NCBI RefSeq assembly: GCF_011801125.1
Contig: NZ_CP046171.1
Coordinates: 3,906,001-3,970,000, forward strand
DNA length: 64,000 nucleotides
Source: Nocardia brasiliensis
GTDB lineage: Bacteria; Actinomycetota; Actinomycetes; Mycobacteriales; Mycobacteriaceae
Reading direction: 5' to 3'
The stretch's first letter is position 1; each line of letters opens with the position of its first letter. The position numbers were made by a program, and so were the translations under genes. Positions 7,970 to 17,124 of the stretch are shown piece after piece. Under the pieces are notes generated by a model. It ran no database searches and had not been told where the DNA came from. It saw only the letters and a program-made list of their open reading frames with translations.

Positions 7970-8628
7970 GCCTGTCGCATTCGGAGCATGTTTCCGGCTT
8001 GGTCGAATTGGGCGATCATGGTGGTGCGGGCCGAGGCGACGTTGACGGTGATGATGATCTCGGTGCCGATGCGGTTGACCACGATGGCCGAGACGTAGCC
8101 GTGCTCGACGTCGGTTCGGTCGAGTGCGGTGTCGACGATCTGTTCGAGCGCGTTCAGGCCGGAAACGTCTCGGACGGCGAAGGATTCGCGGTCGAGGTCG
8201 GCGCGCACGGAGACGTGGACGGGCTCGGGTCCGTGCAGGGCGCCGTCGATGTAGGTGTAGTCGTCTTGTTGGTCAGGACGGCTGGGAACGCGGATGCGCA
8301 GGCGTACGGCGGTGTCTTGTCCCACCAGGTCGTGATGGTCGCTGAAGTAGCGACTGAGCTGGGGTGGTTGGTCGATCAGGGTGAGCCGGGCCTGGCTGGA
8401 GTCGGGGGTGGTGAACAGGATGACCGAGGCTTGGATGTCGTCGACGCCGAGACGCCGGTGCAGTGCGTCGAAGGCGGCGGCGGGCAGAGCGGAGACGAGC
8501 CCGCCACCGCGGGTGCGCAGGGTGCGTTCGAAGTCGGCGCGGTCGACGGCGCCGATGCAGCCGGTGGTGGTCGCGGCGATCAGGAGCGCTAGGAGTGCTG
8601 CCGTCGGGCGGAAGCGGCGCGGTGACAT
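7966..8628 (-). CDS. Putative lipoprotein
   Basis: A 220-residue protein that starts with a basic n-region and a hydrophobic stretch ending in TTTGC, a lipobox giving a lipid-modified cysteine at about residue 24. The mature part is hydrophilic with mixed alpha/beta character and no recognised catalytic motif. It is the first gene of a two-gene operon with the downstream membrane protein. It is divergent from the secreted esterase gene at 8746 with about 117 bp between them. Surface attachment is inferred from the lipobox; the role is unknown. Confidence 0.72.
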   Translation of the reverse strand: MSPRRFRPTAALLALLIAATTTGCIGAVDRADFERTLRTRGGGLVSALPAAAFDALHRRLGVDDIQASVILFTTPDSSQARLTLIDQPPQLSRYFSDHHDLVGQDTAVRLRIRVPSRPDQQDDYTYIDGALHGPEPVHVSVRADLDRESFAVRDVSGLNALEQIVDTALDRTDVEHGYVSAIVVNRIGTEIIITVNVASARTTMIAQFDQAGNMLRMRQA

Positions 8629-8745
8629 GGTCGCATCGTATAGCGCTGGGGCTCCGGGAGATTGCGGATAGATGGCCGGATGCTAGGTTTCCGCTGTGCT
8701 GGACAATTGTCCGGTTGTGGGAATCGGGTCGGGGTGTCAGGAGAC

Positions 8746-9633
8746 ATGGTGCGCGGATTGTCGCGAGTGCTGTCGGTGGGTGTGGCGCTGGGAACGGTGT
8801 CGGCGTGGGGTGGCGTGCCGGTCGCGTCGGCGGCGCCGGCGTTCGGTGAGTATGTGGCGCTGGGTGATTCGTGGGCGGCGGACGCGTCGTTGAGTCAGCC
8901 GACGGATGAGTTCGTGCCGTTGGCGTGTGGGCAGAGTCGGGGCAACTACGCCAAACAGGTGGCGGCGGCGCTGGCGGTTCCGGTGTTCCGGGACGCGACG
9001 TGTGGTGCGGCGACGACGGCGAATATGACGGCGCCGCAGCGTCTCCCGCTGGGGGTCAATCCCCCGCAGTTCGATCGGCTGAGCGCGTCGACGGATCTGG
9101 TGACGCTCGAGATCGGCGGTAACGACGCGGGGTTGGCGGCGACGGTGCAGACCTGTCTGACCTCGGACCCGGCGGTGTCGCCGTGCCTGGATTCGCTGGT
9201 GTCGGGCGGGGTCGATCAGATGTCGGTGAATATCGAGGCGGCCGAGCGCAGGGTGACGGACGTGGTGACCGGGATTCGGGCGCGGTCGCCGCGGGCGCGG
9301 ATTCTGCTGCTGGACTACTTCCAGGGGGTGCGCACCGGTGCGGGGTGTTTTCCGCTGGTGCCGATCTCGGATGCTGACGCGGATTGGTTGGGGCGCAAGC
9401 TGATCGAGTTGAACGCGATGTTGGCGCGGGTGGCGCGGGCGACGCGGATCGAGTTCGTGGACACCTACCGCACCAGTGGTGGTCATGATGCCTGCCAGCC
9501 GCCCGGTGTGCGCTGGGTGGAGGGATTGGTGCCGTTCTCGTCCGATCCACTGGGGCCCGCGGTGCCGTTCCATCCGAATCAGCTCGGCGCCGACCATCAG
9601 GCGCGCAGTGTGCTGGCCGCGTTGGCCGAGTGA
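8746..9633 (+). CDS. Secreted SGNH/GDSL hydrolase (esterase/lipase)
   Basis: A 295-residue protein with an N-terminal signal peptide (basic start, hydrophobic core, cleavage after VASAA). Block I of SGNH hydrolases is YVALGDSWAA at about residues 38-47, with the nucleophile in GDS. Block III is EIGGNDAGL, and the catalytic Asp/His block near the C-terminus is FHPNQLGADH. Six cysteines suggest disulphides in the mature exported enzyme. ATG 8746 is preferred because CAGGAG precedes it and the signal peptide begins there, although the frame is open to 8662. It resembles the Streptomyces secreted lipase/esterase group. Confidence 0.88.
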   Translation: MVRGLSRVLSVGVALGTVSAWGGVPVASAAPAFGEYVALGDSWAADASLSQPTDEFVPLACGQSRGNYAKQVAAALAVPVFRDATCGAATTANMTAPQRLPLGVNPPQFDRLSASTDLVTLEIGGNDAGLAATVQTCLTSDPAVSPCLDSLVSGGVDQMSVNIEAAERRVTDVVTGIRARSPRARILLLDYFQGVRTGAGCFPLVPISDADADWLGRKLIELNAMLARVARATRIEFVDTYRTSGGHDACQPPGVRWVEGLVPFSSDPLGPAVPFHPNQLGADHQARSVLAALAE

Positions 9634-9716
9634 GCGGCTCGATATCCGCCCCAGGAACGTAGAGACACTTACGGTTCGTTGGTAGCCTGGGCGAAACCGG
9701 CAGAAGGTGAAAACCG

Positions 9717-11921
9717 ATGGGTGCTACCACGATCGCCCGGCAGTGCACGTTGTGCGAGGCACATTGCGGAATTCTGGTCACCACCGAGAACGAGCGGGTG
9801 ACCCGGATCGAGGGCAATCCCGACGACGTCCTCTCGCGGGGATACATCTGTCCCAAGGCGACCGCGATGGGCGGGCTGCACCACGATCCCGATCGGCTGC
9901 GGACCCCGGTGAAACGGGTCGGTTCGCGTTTCGAGCCGATCGGGTGGGACGAGGCGTTCCGGGAGATCGGGCAGCGGCTGCGCGCGGTGCGCCACGAGCA
10001 CGGGCCCAGCGCGATCGGGATGTACCTGGGCAATCCGGCCGCGCACAGTTCCTCGGTGATCTACGGGGCGCTGCTGCGCGCGGTGCTGTTGACCAGGAAC
10101 TTCTATTCGGCGTCGTCGATCGACCAGTTCCCGCAGGAGTTCGTGGCGTGGCGGATGTTCGGGTCGAACGTGCTGATGCCGGTGGTCGATATCGATCGGA
10201 CCGAGCGGCTGGTGATTCTCGGCGCCAATCCGGCGGTGTCGAACGGGTCGATCACCACGATGCCCAACGCCAAACAGCGGATTCGGGAGGTGCGCAGGCG
10301 CGGCGGAAAGGTGGTGGTCATTGACCCGCGCCGGACCGAGACCGCCCGCCTGGCCGACCAGCATGTGGCGGTGAGTCCCGGCGGCGACGTGTATCTGCTG
10401 TTGGCGATGCTGCATGTGCTGGTGCGCGAGAACCTGTGCGACGAGCGCGCGATTCGGGCCCAGTGCACCGGCTGGGACGAGCTGCGCGGGTTGGTCGCCG
10501 AGGCGACGCCGGAGCTGCTGGCGCCGCACGCGGGTGTGGACGCGCGGATCATTCGTGAGCTGGCGCGCGAGCACGCCGCGGCGGGTTCGGCGGTGCTGTA
10601 CGCGCGCATCGGGGTCTGCCAGCAGGTGACGGGCACGCTCACGCACTGGCTGGTGAACGCGATCAACGCGGTCACCGGGAATCTGGACCGTGCGGGCGGG
10701 CAGATGTTCGCGACCCCGCCGATCGATGCGGCACGGTTCGCGAAGTATCTGCCCGTCGGGTACGGAGCGTGGACCGACCGGTCCGGGACCTACAAGTCGT
10801 TCCGCACCGAGTTGCCGGTCGCGGCGCTGGCCGACGAGATCCTCGACCCTGGTGCCGGGCAGATCCGCGCGATGATCACCTACGCGGGTAACCCGGTGCT
10901 GTCGACACCGCAGCGGGGCAGGCTCGGCGCCGCGCTGGACTCGCTGGAGTTCTATGTCGCCATCGACATGTACATCACCGAGACGACCAAACATGCCGAC
11001 ATCATCCTGCCGCCGATCTCGCCGCTGGAACGCGAGGACGTCAACATCCTGTTCCCGGTGTTCAGTGTGCGTAACAACCTGCGCTATGACGCGCGGGTGT
11101 TCGAGCCGCCCGCCGAGGGGTTGGAGGATTGGCAGATCTTGGCGCGGATGATCACCGAGGTGGTCCCGTTGCCCGCGCGCCGGTTCACCGGGCGAGTGCT
11201 CACCGGTGTGTTCGAGCAGTTCAGTCCGTTGCGCATCGCGACCGTCGGTGTCGCGACCGGCCCGTACGGTGTGCTGCGGCGTGGGCGCAAGGGGTTGACC
11301 GTCGGGAAGGCGCGGGCGGCGGTGGGCGGGATCGACCTGGGTCCGTTGACGCCGCGGTTGCGTACGTTGATCGGGACCAGGGACCGCAAGGTGCGTCTCG
11401 CGCCCGCGGATTTCCTTACCGCGGCCGGTGCTCTGCTCGCCGACGCGCGGCGCGGTCACACCTTGACCAGTCCGGCCGACGGCTACGACCTCAAGCTGAT
11501 CGGGCGCAGGCATCTGCGCAGCAACAACTCCTGGCTGCACAACGTGCCTGCCATGGTGAAGGGCCGCGACCGCTGCACCGCGCTCATGCATCCCGATGAC
11601 GCGACCGCGCGCGGCCTGGTCGACGGCGCGCCGGTCACGGTCAGCTCACCCACTGGCGCCATCGTGGTGCCGCTCGAGGTCAGCGACGACATTCGGGCGG
11701 GCACGATCGCCATCCCGCACGGGTGGGGTCACGGCGAGCCCGGTGTCGGCTGGACGGTCGCGGCGTCCTCCCCCGGCGCCAACGTCAACCTACTGCACGA
11801 TCCCGCCCTCACCGATCCGTTCTCCGGCACCTCCGCGGTCAACAACACCTGGGTGACCGTCACGGCGGCGAGCCAGGATGCTGCGGGCGCGGTCGAGAAG
11901 GCGGACGTCGCGTCCGCGTGA
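9717..11921 (+). CDS. Molybdopterin-dependent oxidoreductase (formate dehydrogenase/nitrate reductase family)
   Basis: A 734-residue protein of the Mo-bisPGD (DMSO reductase) family. The N-terminus carries a 4Fe-4S motif (CTLCEAHCG then YICPK), followed by the molybdopterin domains (ILGANPAVSNGS; VVVIDPRRTETARLADQHVA). The central part includes TYAGNPVLSTP and the ADIILPPISPLEREDV motif, and the C-terminal guanine-dinucleotide-binding domain has HPDDATARGLVDGAPV and IPHGWGHGE. There is no signal peptide, so it is cytosolic. No adjacent electron-transfer subunit gene is present, so it may be one of the stand-alone actinobacterial oxidoreductases. Substrate unknown. Confidence 0.88.
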   Translation: MGATTIARQCTLCEAHCGILVTTENERVTRIEGNPDDVLSRGYICPKATAMGGLHHDPDRLRTPVKRVGSRFEPIGWDEAFREIGQRLRAVRHEHGPSAIGMYLGNPAAHSSSVIYGALLRAVLLTRNFYSASSIDQFPQEFVAWRMFGSNVLMPVVDIDRTERLVILGANPAVSNGSITTMPNAKQRIREVRRRGGKVVVIDPRRTETARLADQHVAVSPGGDVYLLLAMLHVLVRENLCDERAIRAQCTGWDELRGLVAEATPELLAPHAGVDARIIRELAREHAAAGSAVLYARIGVCQQVTGTLTHWLVNAINAVTGNLDRAGGQMFATPPIDAARFAKYLPVGYGAWTDRSGTYKSFRTELPVAALADEILDPGAGQIRAMITYAGNPVLSTPQRGRLGAALDSLEFYVAIDMYITETTKHADIILPPISPLEREDVNILFPVFSVRNNLRYDARVFEPPAEGLEDWQILARMITEVVPLPARRFTGRVLTGVFEQFSPLRIATVGVATGPYGVLRRGRKGLTVGKARAAVGGIDLGPLTPRLRTLIGTRDRKVRLAPADFLTAAGALLADARRGHTLTSPADGYDLKLIGRRHLRSNNSWLHNVPAMVKGRDRCTALMHPDDATARGLVDGAPVTVSSPTGAIVVPLEVSDDIRAGTIAIPHGWGHGEPGVGWTVAASSPGANVNLLHDPALTDPFSGTSAVNNTWVTVTAASQDAAGAVEKADVASA

Positions 11922-12033
11922 TCCGGCGGACTCGCCCAGGTCTTACGCGCGGGCTGCCGCCGGACCAGTCGAGCGCCGCCGTCACCCCCGGTGCGGGTCC
12001 GCTGCTCGGCATGAATCGCACTGCCCGTGCGGC

Positions 12034-12134
12034 ACCGCGCTCATCGTCACCGACGCCGCGGACCGCCGGACCGTATGCGACACAACACCATCTGCCCGAC
12101 GCCTCGGGCCGCGCATCCCGATGTCATCGCCGCG
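12034..12134 (+). pseudogene. Decayed fragment of an acyl-CoA synthetase gene
   Basis: This ~100-bp stretch closely matches the 3' part of the acyl-CoA synthetase gene at 25655-25765: shared runs include GACGCC, GACCGCCGGACC, ACACAACACCA, CTGCCCGACGCCTCGG and CATCCCGATGTCATCGCCGC. Relative to the intact gene it has at least one frameshift and a roughly 12-bp deletion, and it is followed by unrelated sequence. It is therefore a remnant of a second, paralogous ligase gene lying between the oxidoreductase and the minus-strand hypothetical gene. Confidence 0.7.
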
Positions 12135-12150
12135 CACAGCGCAACAATAT

Positions 12151-12534
12151 TCAGCTACACACCGTGACGCGGTAGCCGATGCGGATCTCGCGGCCGATAT
12201 ACGCGGCGCCGCTGAGGTATAGCCAGCGGTCGGTGCCGCCACGGGGATCGGGCGCGTAGGCGGCTTGCGCGTACTCGACGCCGAACGGGAAGTTGCCCGA
12301 CGTCGAGGTGGCGATGCCGGTCATCAGATACGCCTCGGCGAGCAGCCGCGGTTCCGGCGCACCCGCGGGCAGCGCGGGCGCCGTCGGGACGAAGAAGCCG
12401 AACTGCTCCGGTGGTGCGCCGGAACCTTGAACGAGCATGCCGGTGACGAACAACCGGGCTATTCCGGTGTGTACCAAGCATTCCGGGGTCAGCGGCAAGG
12501 GCGGTGCGGGCCGCAGCTCGAGTTGGAACGCCAT
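12151..12534 (-). CDS. Hypothetical protein
   Basis: A 127-residue protein with no recognised family. The sequence is rich in Pro, Ala and Gly with scattered aromatics, has no membrane helix or signal peptide, and opens MAFQLELRPAPPLPL. Coding-type base use over the whole frame supports a real gene. It lies between a decayed ligase fragment and a TetR gene on the same strand, 114 bp apart, with no sign of operon coupling. Confidence 0.5.
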   Translation of the reverse strand: MAFQLELRPAPPLPLTPECLVHTGIARLFVTGMLVQGSGAPPEQFGFFVPTAPALPAGAPEPRLLAEAYLMTGIATSTSGNFPFGVEYAQAAYAPDPRGGTDRWLYLSGAAYIGREIRIGYRVTVCS

Positions 12535-12648
12535 GCGCCGAACTTTACGTTCACCCCCGCCCCCTGTCCCCGCGACGACATCACCATCCCGTCCCGATCA
12601 GCACACGAAAAAGTCAGCATCGTGCGCGACGAACTCGCCGCACTCACT

Positions 12649-13278
12649 TCAGGCGTCAGGCGCCGAGGGGCGGATGCTCACCAGCAGGGCGTGGAGTTCT
12701 TCGACGATGTCGTCGAGCGGGGTCAGGCTGTGGCGGGCCCGGCAGAGGGCGATCGCGCCTTCGAACGAGGTGACGGTGAGGGTGGCGAGGCGGGCGGCGC
12801 GCGCTTCGGGGATGCCGTCGCGCACGAGCATGCCGGCCAGGGCACGTTGCCAGCGGTCGAAGGATTCGGCGGCGGCGCGGGCGAATTCCGGTGCGTCGTC
12901 GTTGGTTTCGACGGCGGCCGCGAAGACCGGGCAGCCGGCGCGGAAGTCGCTGTCGAGCAGGGTGTGCCGCCACATGTCGGCGAACTGGGCGAGCGCGGAG
13001 GTGGGGTCGTGGTCGAGGGTCAGGCGTTCGATGTACTCCGACATCACCGTGCCCGCCGCCACCACCGCCTCGTTGATCAGTTCGGTGCGTCCGCCGGGAA
13101 AGTGGTGATACACCGACCCACGCGGCGCGCCCGTGCTCGCGAGCACCCGATCCACACTCGTCGCACTGGCCCCGTGCACCCGCAGCGAGTCGATCGCCCC
13201 TTCGACCATCCGCCGTCGCGCATCCCCCGGACGCGGCCGTACGGAACCATCACCTCGAGCTCGGCGTGTCGCTGCCAT
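12649..13278 (-). CDS. TetR-family regulator (LmrA/YxaF type)
   Basis: A 209-residue repressor. The helix-turn-helix covers about residues 24-70, with SATSVDRVLASTGAPRGSVY and HHFPGGRTELI. The C-terminal domain has the GCPVFAAAVET motif near residue 115, typical of LmrA/YxaF-type TetR proteins, including the cysteine. A palindrome TTATGG-N6-CCATAA lies 10 bp before its start and is the likely autoregulatory operator. The target gene is not obvious; the downstream hypothetical gene is a candidate. Confidence 0.85.
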   Translation of the reverse strand: MAATRRARGDGSVRPRPGDARRRMVEGAIDSLRVHGASATSVDRVLASTGAPRGSVYHHFPGGRTELINEAVVAAGTVMSEYIERLTLDHDPTSALAQFADMWRHTLLDSDFRAGCPVFAAAVETNDDAPEFARAAAESFDRWQRALAGMLVRDGIPEARAARLATLTVTSFEGAIALCRARHSLTPLDDIVEELHALLVSIRPSAPDA

Positions 13279-13287
13279 ACCGCCATG

Positions 13288-13305
13288 TTATGGGACCTGC
13301 CATAA
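13288..13305. promoter_or_regulatory. Candidate TetR operator
   Basis: TTATGG-GACCTG-CCATAA: perfect 6-bp arms around 6 bp, immediately upstream of the TetR gene start at 13278. The position and AT-rich arms fit a repressor site covering the promoter. Confidence 0.5.
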
Positions 13306-13709
13306 AACCCACACATCCCCAGCACCCAGACGTGCCAGGCCGACGACCTCATCGCGTCGGCAAGTCGATTCGAGCCCCGGGCGCGTGCGTTTCCAGGCCC
13401 TAGTCTCGTGACCGCACCGCGCCGCCGAATCCAGTAGTCCACCAACCGCTGGTGGACGTGCTCGTGCGCGGCGTGGTCGGCGCGCTGGCTCTCGCGGGTG
13501 GCAGCGGATTCGTACCCGACGGGGCACCCGGGTCTACCGCTACCGACATCGAGCCCGACGGCGCCGTGCTGAGCGACGACCACCGGATATGGCTGGCGGC
13601 AGCCGAACTGGACGGTACCCCGGCGGCTGGAAGGCCGCGGACACCGAAGCCTACGGACTACACACAGCGGAAATGGCATGGCATGCCATGGTGCAGTCGA
13701 TGCCGGGGG
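13306..13709. other. Intergenic region with possible decayed coding
   Basis: No intact gene. A plus-strand frame just before 13700 reads DTEAYGLHTAEMAWHAMVQS, which looks protein-like, but it has no start or recognisable family and its end overlaps the alpha/beta hydrolase gene. It is possibly a gene remnant. Confidence 0.3.
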
Positions 13710-14597
13710 CTATTTCGTTGCGTGGGTGTGGAAGTCGAGGAAGGCGGTGAGGGTCTCGGTGGGGGCCTCGAGCTGGGGGTAGTGGCCCACGTCGAGTTCG
13801 ACGACGTCGGGGTTCGGGAGGAGTTCGCGGTAGCGGTGGACCATGTGGGCGCCGGAGACGGGGTCGCGCACGCCGTCGATGAGCCGGGTCGGGGCCGGGG
13901 TGCCGCGCAGCGCGCCGACCCAGCGTTCCCGATGTCTGCGCCGCTCACCCATGTACCGGATCAGTTTGTGTCCGTTGCGTTTGCCGTGCTTGCTGCACCA
14001 CAGCAACCAGAACTGGTTCATTTCCGCCTCGCTGGGGCGGGTGTCGGGGCCGAACACCGCGGCGAGACTGGCGGTGAAGACCCGTTCGGTGCCGAAGACG
14101 CCGGCCAGCGGTCCGAGTGGTCCGGCGAGCAGGCGTTGCGCGGGGCGGGCGCGATGGGTTTCGGGGAACAGTCCCCCGTTGAGCAGGCACACCGATTCGA
14201 TGAGCAGTGAATCGTCCCCGGCGGCACGGCGCTCGATGTCGCGGGCCAGTAGCTCCTGGGTTACGGTGTCGCCGTAGTCGTGGGCCAGGATGTGGAAACG
14301 GTCGACGCCTTGTTCGCGCAGCAGGTGTTCGTGCAGATCGGCCTGGTCGGCGATCGTGTAGGTGTAGTTGCGCGGTTTGGCCGACCAGCCGAAGCCGATC
14401 ATGTCCGGTGCGAGCACGCGGGTGAACCGGTCGCAGAGCCCTGACCAGAGCCGATGCCAGTCCCAGGACGCGGTCGGGAAACCGTGGACGCAGAGCAGTG
14501 TGCCGTCGGTCCCCGTGCCGCCGTCGCGATAGAAGATCTGGTGGCCGCAGTGGGTGAACCGGCGACCGTTGGCCCGCCAGAACGCGAATTCCTCCAT
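13710..14597 (-). CDS. Alpha/beta hydrolase (haloalkane dehalogenase/epoxide hydrolase type)
   Basis: A 295-residue alpha/beta hydrolase. The oxyanion region is LLCVHGFPTASWDWH, the nucleophile elbow is LAHDYGDTVTQ with Asp as nucleophile, and the catalytic His lies in LDVGHYPQLEAP near the C-terminus. Asp as nucleophile places it with haloalkane dehalogenases and epoxide hydrolases rather than serine esterases. The start ATG 14597 has an excellent ribosome site (AAGGAGG); the longer frame to 14675 is not needed. No signal peptide. Substrate unknown. It is divergent from the antiporter gene. Confidence 0.87.
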   Translation of the reverse strand: MEEFAFWRANGRRFTHCGHQIFYRDGGTGTDGTLLCVHGFPTASWDWHRLWSGLCDRFTRVLAPDMIGFGWSAKPRNYTYTIADQADLHEHLLREQGVDRFHILAHDYGDTVTQELLARDIERRAAGDDSLLIESVCLLNGGLFPETHRARPAQRLLAGPLGPLAGVFGTERVFTASLAAVFGPDTRPSEAEMNQFWLLWCSKHGKRNGHKLIRYMGERRRHRERWVGALRGTPAPTRLIDGVRDPVSGAHMVHRYRELLPNPDVVELDVGHYPQLEAPTETLTAFLDFHTHATK

Positions 14598-14722
14598 GCC
14601 TACCTCCTTGTCGCCGACAAGCATGGCCCGTCGACCGGTCCGGCACAGGAAATCCGTCGACGCCGGACACGTCATCTACCGCGCTCGGGGTTGCCGCGGA
14701 TGCGCTCTGCGAGAATGCCACG

Positions 14723-16579
14723 GTGCATGTCGCGATCGGTTTGGTGGTTCTCGTGGCGTCGGCGGCAGCGCTGGCGGCCTTGGCGCGCAGGTTCGGCGTG
14801 TCCGAACCGTTGGTCTTGACGCTGGCCGGAGTGGCGGCCTCGTATCTGCCGTTCGTGCCCGAGATCCATCCGGACCCGGAGATCATTCTGCTCGGCCTGC
14901 TGCCGCCGCTGCTGTACACGGCCGCGATCCGTACCTCGCTGGTCGACTTCCGCGCGAACGTGCGAGCGATCGTATCGCTGTCGGTGGGTCTGGTGCTGTT
15001 CACGACGTTCGCGGTGGCCACGGTGGTGTGGTGGCTGCTGCCGGTGCCGTTCGCGGTGGCGGTGGCCGTGGGCGCGGTGGTCGCCCCGCCGGACGCGGTC
15101 GCGGCCACCGCGGTGGCGCGCCGGATCGGGATGCCGCGTCAGATCGTCACCCTGCTGGAGGCGGAGTCGCTGTTCAACGACGCGACCGCGCTGGTGGCGT
15201 TGCGGACCGCGATCGCGGCGTCGGCGGGCGCGGTGTCGGTGTGGACCGCGGGCGGTGACTTCCTGCTCGCCGCCGGTGGTGGCGCGGCGGTGGGTGTGGC
15301 GGTCGCGTATCTGCTCGCACTGCTGCGCCGCCGGATCACCGACCCGGTACTGGACACCACGTTGTCGTTCCTCGCGCCGTTCGCCGCCTATCTGCCCGCC
15401 GAGGGCATCCACGCCTCCGGGGTGATCGCGGTCGTCACCTGCGGGATGATCCTGGGCCACGGCGCGCCGGTGTGGCAGAGCGCCGCCTCCCGGATCGCCG
15501 AACGCATCAATTGGCGCACCATCCAGTTCATTCTGGAGAGTTCGGTGTTCGTCATCATCGGCTTGCAGGTGCGCGCGATCCTCGAGGGCGCGTGGAGCAG
15601 CGGGCTCGATCACCGCACCCTGGTGATCACGGCGCTCGCCGTGCTGGTGACCACGATGCTGGCGCGGCCGCTGTGGATCTTCCCGTGGTCGTTGCTGGTT
15701 CGCCGGCTCGGCCGTTCCGGCGCGGTCCCGCTGCGGCATTCGGCGGTCGTGTCCTGGGCGGGCATGCGCGGGGTGGTCACTCTCGCCGCGGTGCTGTTGC
15801 TGCCCGAGGACACCCCGCAACTACCGGTGCTGAAGTTGCTCGCGCTGGTGGTGGTCGCGGGAACCCTGCTGCTGCAAGGTACTTCGCTGCCGTGGCTGGT
15901 GCGGCTGATCCGGTTGCGCGGTCCCAGCCACGCCGAGGACGCGCTGCGCAAAGCGAGTCTGCTGCAACAGGCCACCTCGGCGGGCCTGGCCGCGCTCGAC
16001 CGCGCGGTCACCGCGGACACGCCGCCCGAGGTCGTGCAGCAGTTGCGTGATCGCGTCGCGTGGAAGGCCAACGCGGCGTGGGAGCGGTTGGGGCGCGCGG
16101 AATCCGAGTCGGCGACGCCCACCGCCGAATACCGCAGACTGCGCCTGGCGATGCTCGCCGCGGAACGCGAAACCGTCCTGCGCGTGCGCGATTCGGGCAC
16201 CGTGGACTACGAGATCCTGCAGCACGTGCTGGCCCGGCTCGATCTGGAGGAGTCGATCATCGACCGGTACGACGAGGCCGACGACGACCGGGTCGAACCG
16301 CTCGCCGTCGCGCTGTCGGAGGACAGTTGCGCGCATCTGCGCGCCGCGCCGCTGGTGCTGAACCCAGACAAGCCCGACGAGTGCGCCGAATGCCGTGCCG
16401 AGGGATCGACCTGGGTGCATTTGCGAATGTGCCTGGCGTGCGGGCACATCGGCTGCTGCGACTCCTCGCCGGGCAACCACGCGACCAAGCATTACACCGG
16501 CAGCGGGCATCCGGTGATCCGTAGCGTGGAACCCGGCGAGGCGTGGCGCTGGTGTTATGTCGACGAGCTGCTGGGTTAG
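14723..16579 (+). CDS. CPA1-type Na+/H+ antiporter with C-terminal UBP-type zinc finger
   Basis: A 618-residue protein. The first ~400 residues form about 12 membrane helices with CPA1 exchanger motifs: VVAPPDAVAATAVARRIG near residue 118, LLEAESLFNDATALVALR near 145 and SWAGMRGVVTLAAVLLLP near 345. A cytosolic helical linker follows. The last ~85 residues are a zf-UBP domain: CAHL, CAECRAEGSTWVHLRMCLAC, HIGCCDSSPGNHATKHY and GHPVIRSVEPGE supply the Cys/His ligands. Eukaryotic zf-UBP domains bind the free C-terminus of ubiquitin; bacterial exchangers with this tail are known in actinobacteria but the ligand is unknown. GTG 14723 is the start. Confidence 0.9.
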   Translation: MHVAIGLVVLVASAAALAALARRFGVSEPLVLTLAGVAASYLPFVPEIHPDPEIILLGLLPPLLYTAAIRTSLVDFRANVRAIVSLSVGLVLFTTFAVATVVWWLLPVPFAVAVAVGAVVAPPDAVAATAVARRIGMPRQIVTLLEAESLFNDATALVALRTAIAASAGAVSVWTAGGDFLLAAGGGAAVGVAVAYLLALLRRRITDPVLDTTLSFLAPFAAYLPAEGIHASGVIAVVTCGMILGHGAPVWQSAASRIAERINWRTIQFILESSVFVIIGLQVRAILEGAWSSGLDHRTLVITALAVLVTTMLARPLWIFPWSLLVRRLGRSGAVPLRHSAVVSWAGMRGVVTLAAVLLLPEDTPQLPVLKLLALVVVAGTLLLQGTSLPWLVRLIRLRGPSHAEDALRKASLLQQATSAGLAALDRAVTADTPPEVVQQLRDRVAWKANAAWERLGRAESESATPTAEYRRLRLAMLAAERETVLRVRDSGTVDYEILQHVLARLDLEESIIDRYDEADDDRVEPLAVALSEDSCAHLRAAPLVLNPDKPDECAECRAEGSTWVHLRMCLACGHIGCCDSSPGNHATKHYTGSGHPVIRSVEPGEAWRWCYVDELLG

Positions 16580-17124
16580 CGGCGCGCGTGGGAATAGATC
16601 AGCCGCGCGTACTCGGCGAGCAGCTTGTCCAGCGAGACGTCCTCACCACCCGCGGCGATCTGCTGGTACCCGATGAGCATCGACATCCCCAGGGAGGTGA
16701 CGGTGGCGGCGGTCTCCGCGTCACCGACCACACCCATGATCGCCTTGTGCACGGTGCGCCTGCGGGATTCGTCGACCCGTTTGAGGGCCAGGTTCACCGA
16801 CTCGTCGTTGGCGGCCCACGCGCGGATCGCCGCCTCGGCGGCGTGATGCAGGCCCGCGGCGAGATCGGACATGGCACGGATGTCATCGTCGGGGTTGCCC
16901 TGATTGAACTTCAGCGTGCGCAGGATCAGCACCTGCCGGTTCTCCCAATGCTCTAGCAGCGCGTCGACGAAACCCTGCCAGCTGCCGAAATGGTGATAGA
17001 ACGAGCCGCTGGTGACACCGAGCCGCCGGCACAGCACGCCGATGTTGAGCCCCTTGAACCCCAGTTCGGCGAGCACCTCCAGAGCGCTGTCGAAGTACTG
17101 CTCCTTGGTGACCACACGTGACAT
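16576..17124 (-). CDS. TetR-family regulator
   Basis: A 182-residue TetR protein whose helix-turn-helix (GLNIGVLCRRLGVTSGSFYH followed by HFGSWQGFVDALLEHW) lies in the first 65 residues. The C-terminal helical ligand domain has no distinctive motif. The ATG at 17124 begins MSRVVTKEQYFDSALEV, the usual TetR opening; the frame upstream to 17238 is Pro/Gly-rich and unlikely to be translated. Its 3' end overlaps the end of the convergent antiporter gene by 4 bp. Target unknown. Confidence 0.82.
   Translation of the reverse strand: MSRVVTKEQYFDSALEVLAELGFKGLNIGVLCRRLGVTSGSFYHHFGSWQGFVDALLEHWENRQVLILRTLKFNQGNPDDDIRAMSDLAAGLHHAAEAAIRAWAANDESVNLALKRVDESRRRTVHKAIMGVVGDAETAATVTSLGMSMLIGYQQIAAGGEDVSLDKLLAEYARLIYSHARR

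Noticed and set aside
13077..13679. A 200-codon frame on the minus strand upstream of the TetR gene
   Set aside because: It overlaps the TetR coding start in another frame and crosses the operator; no protein family recognised.
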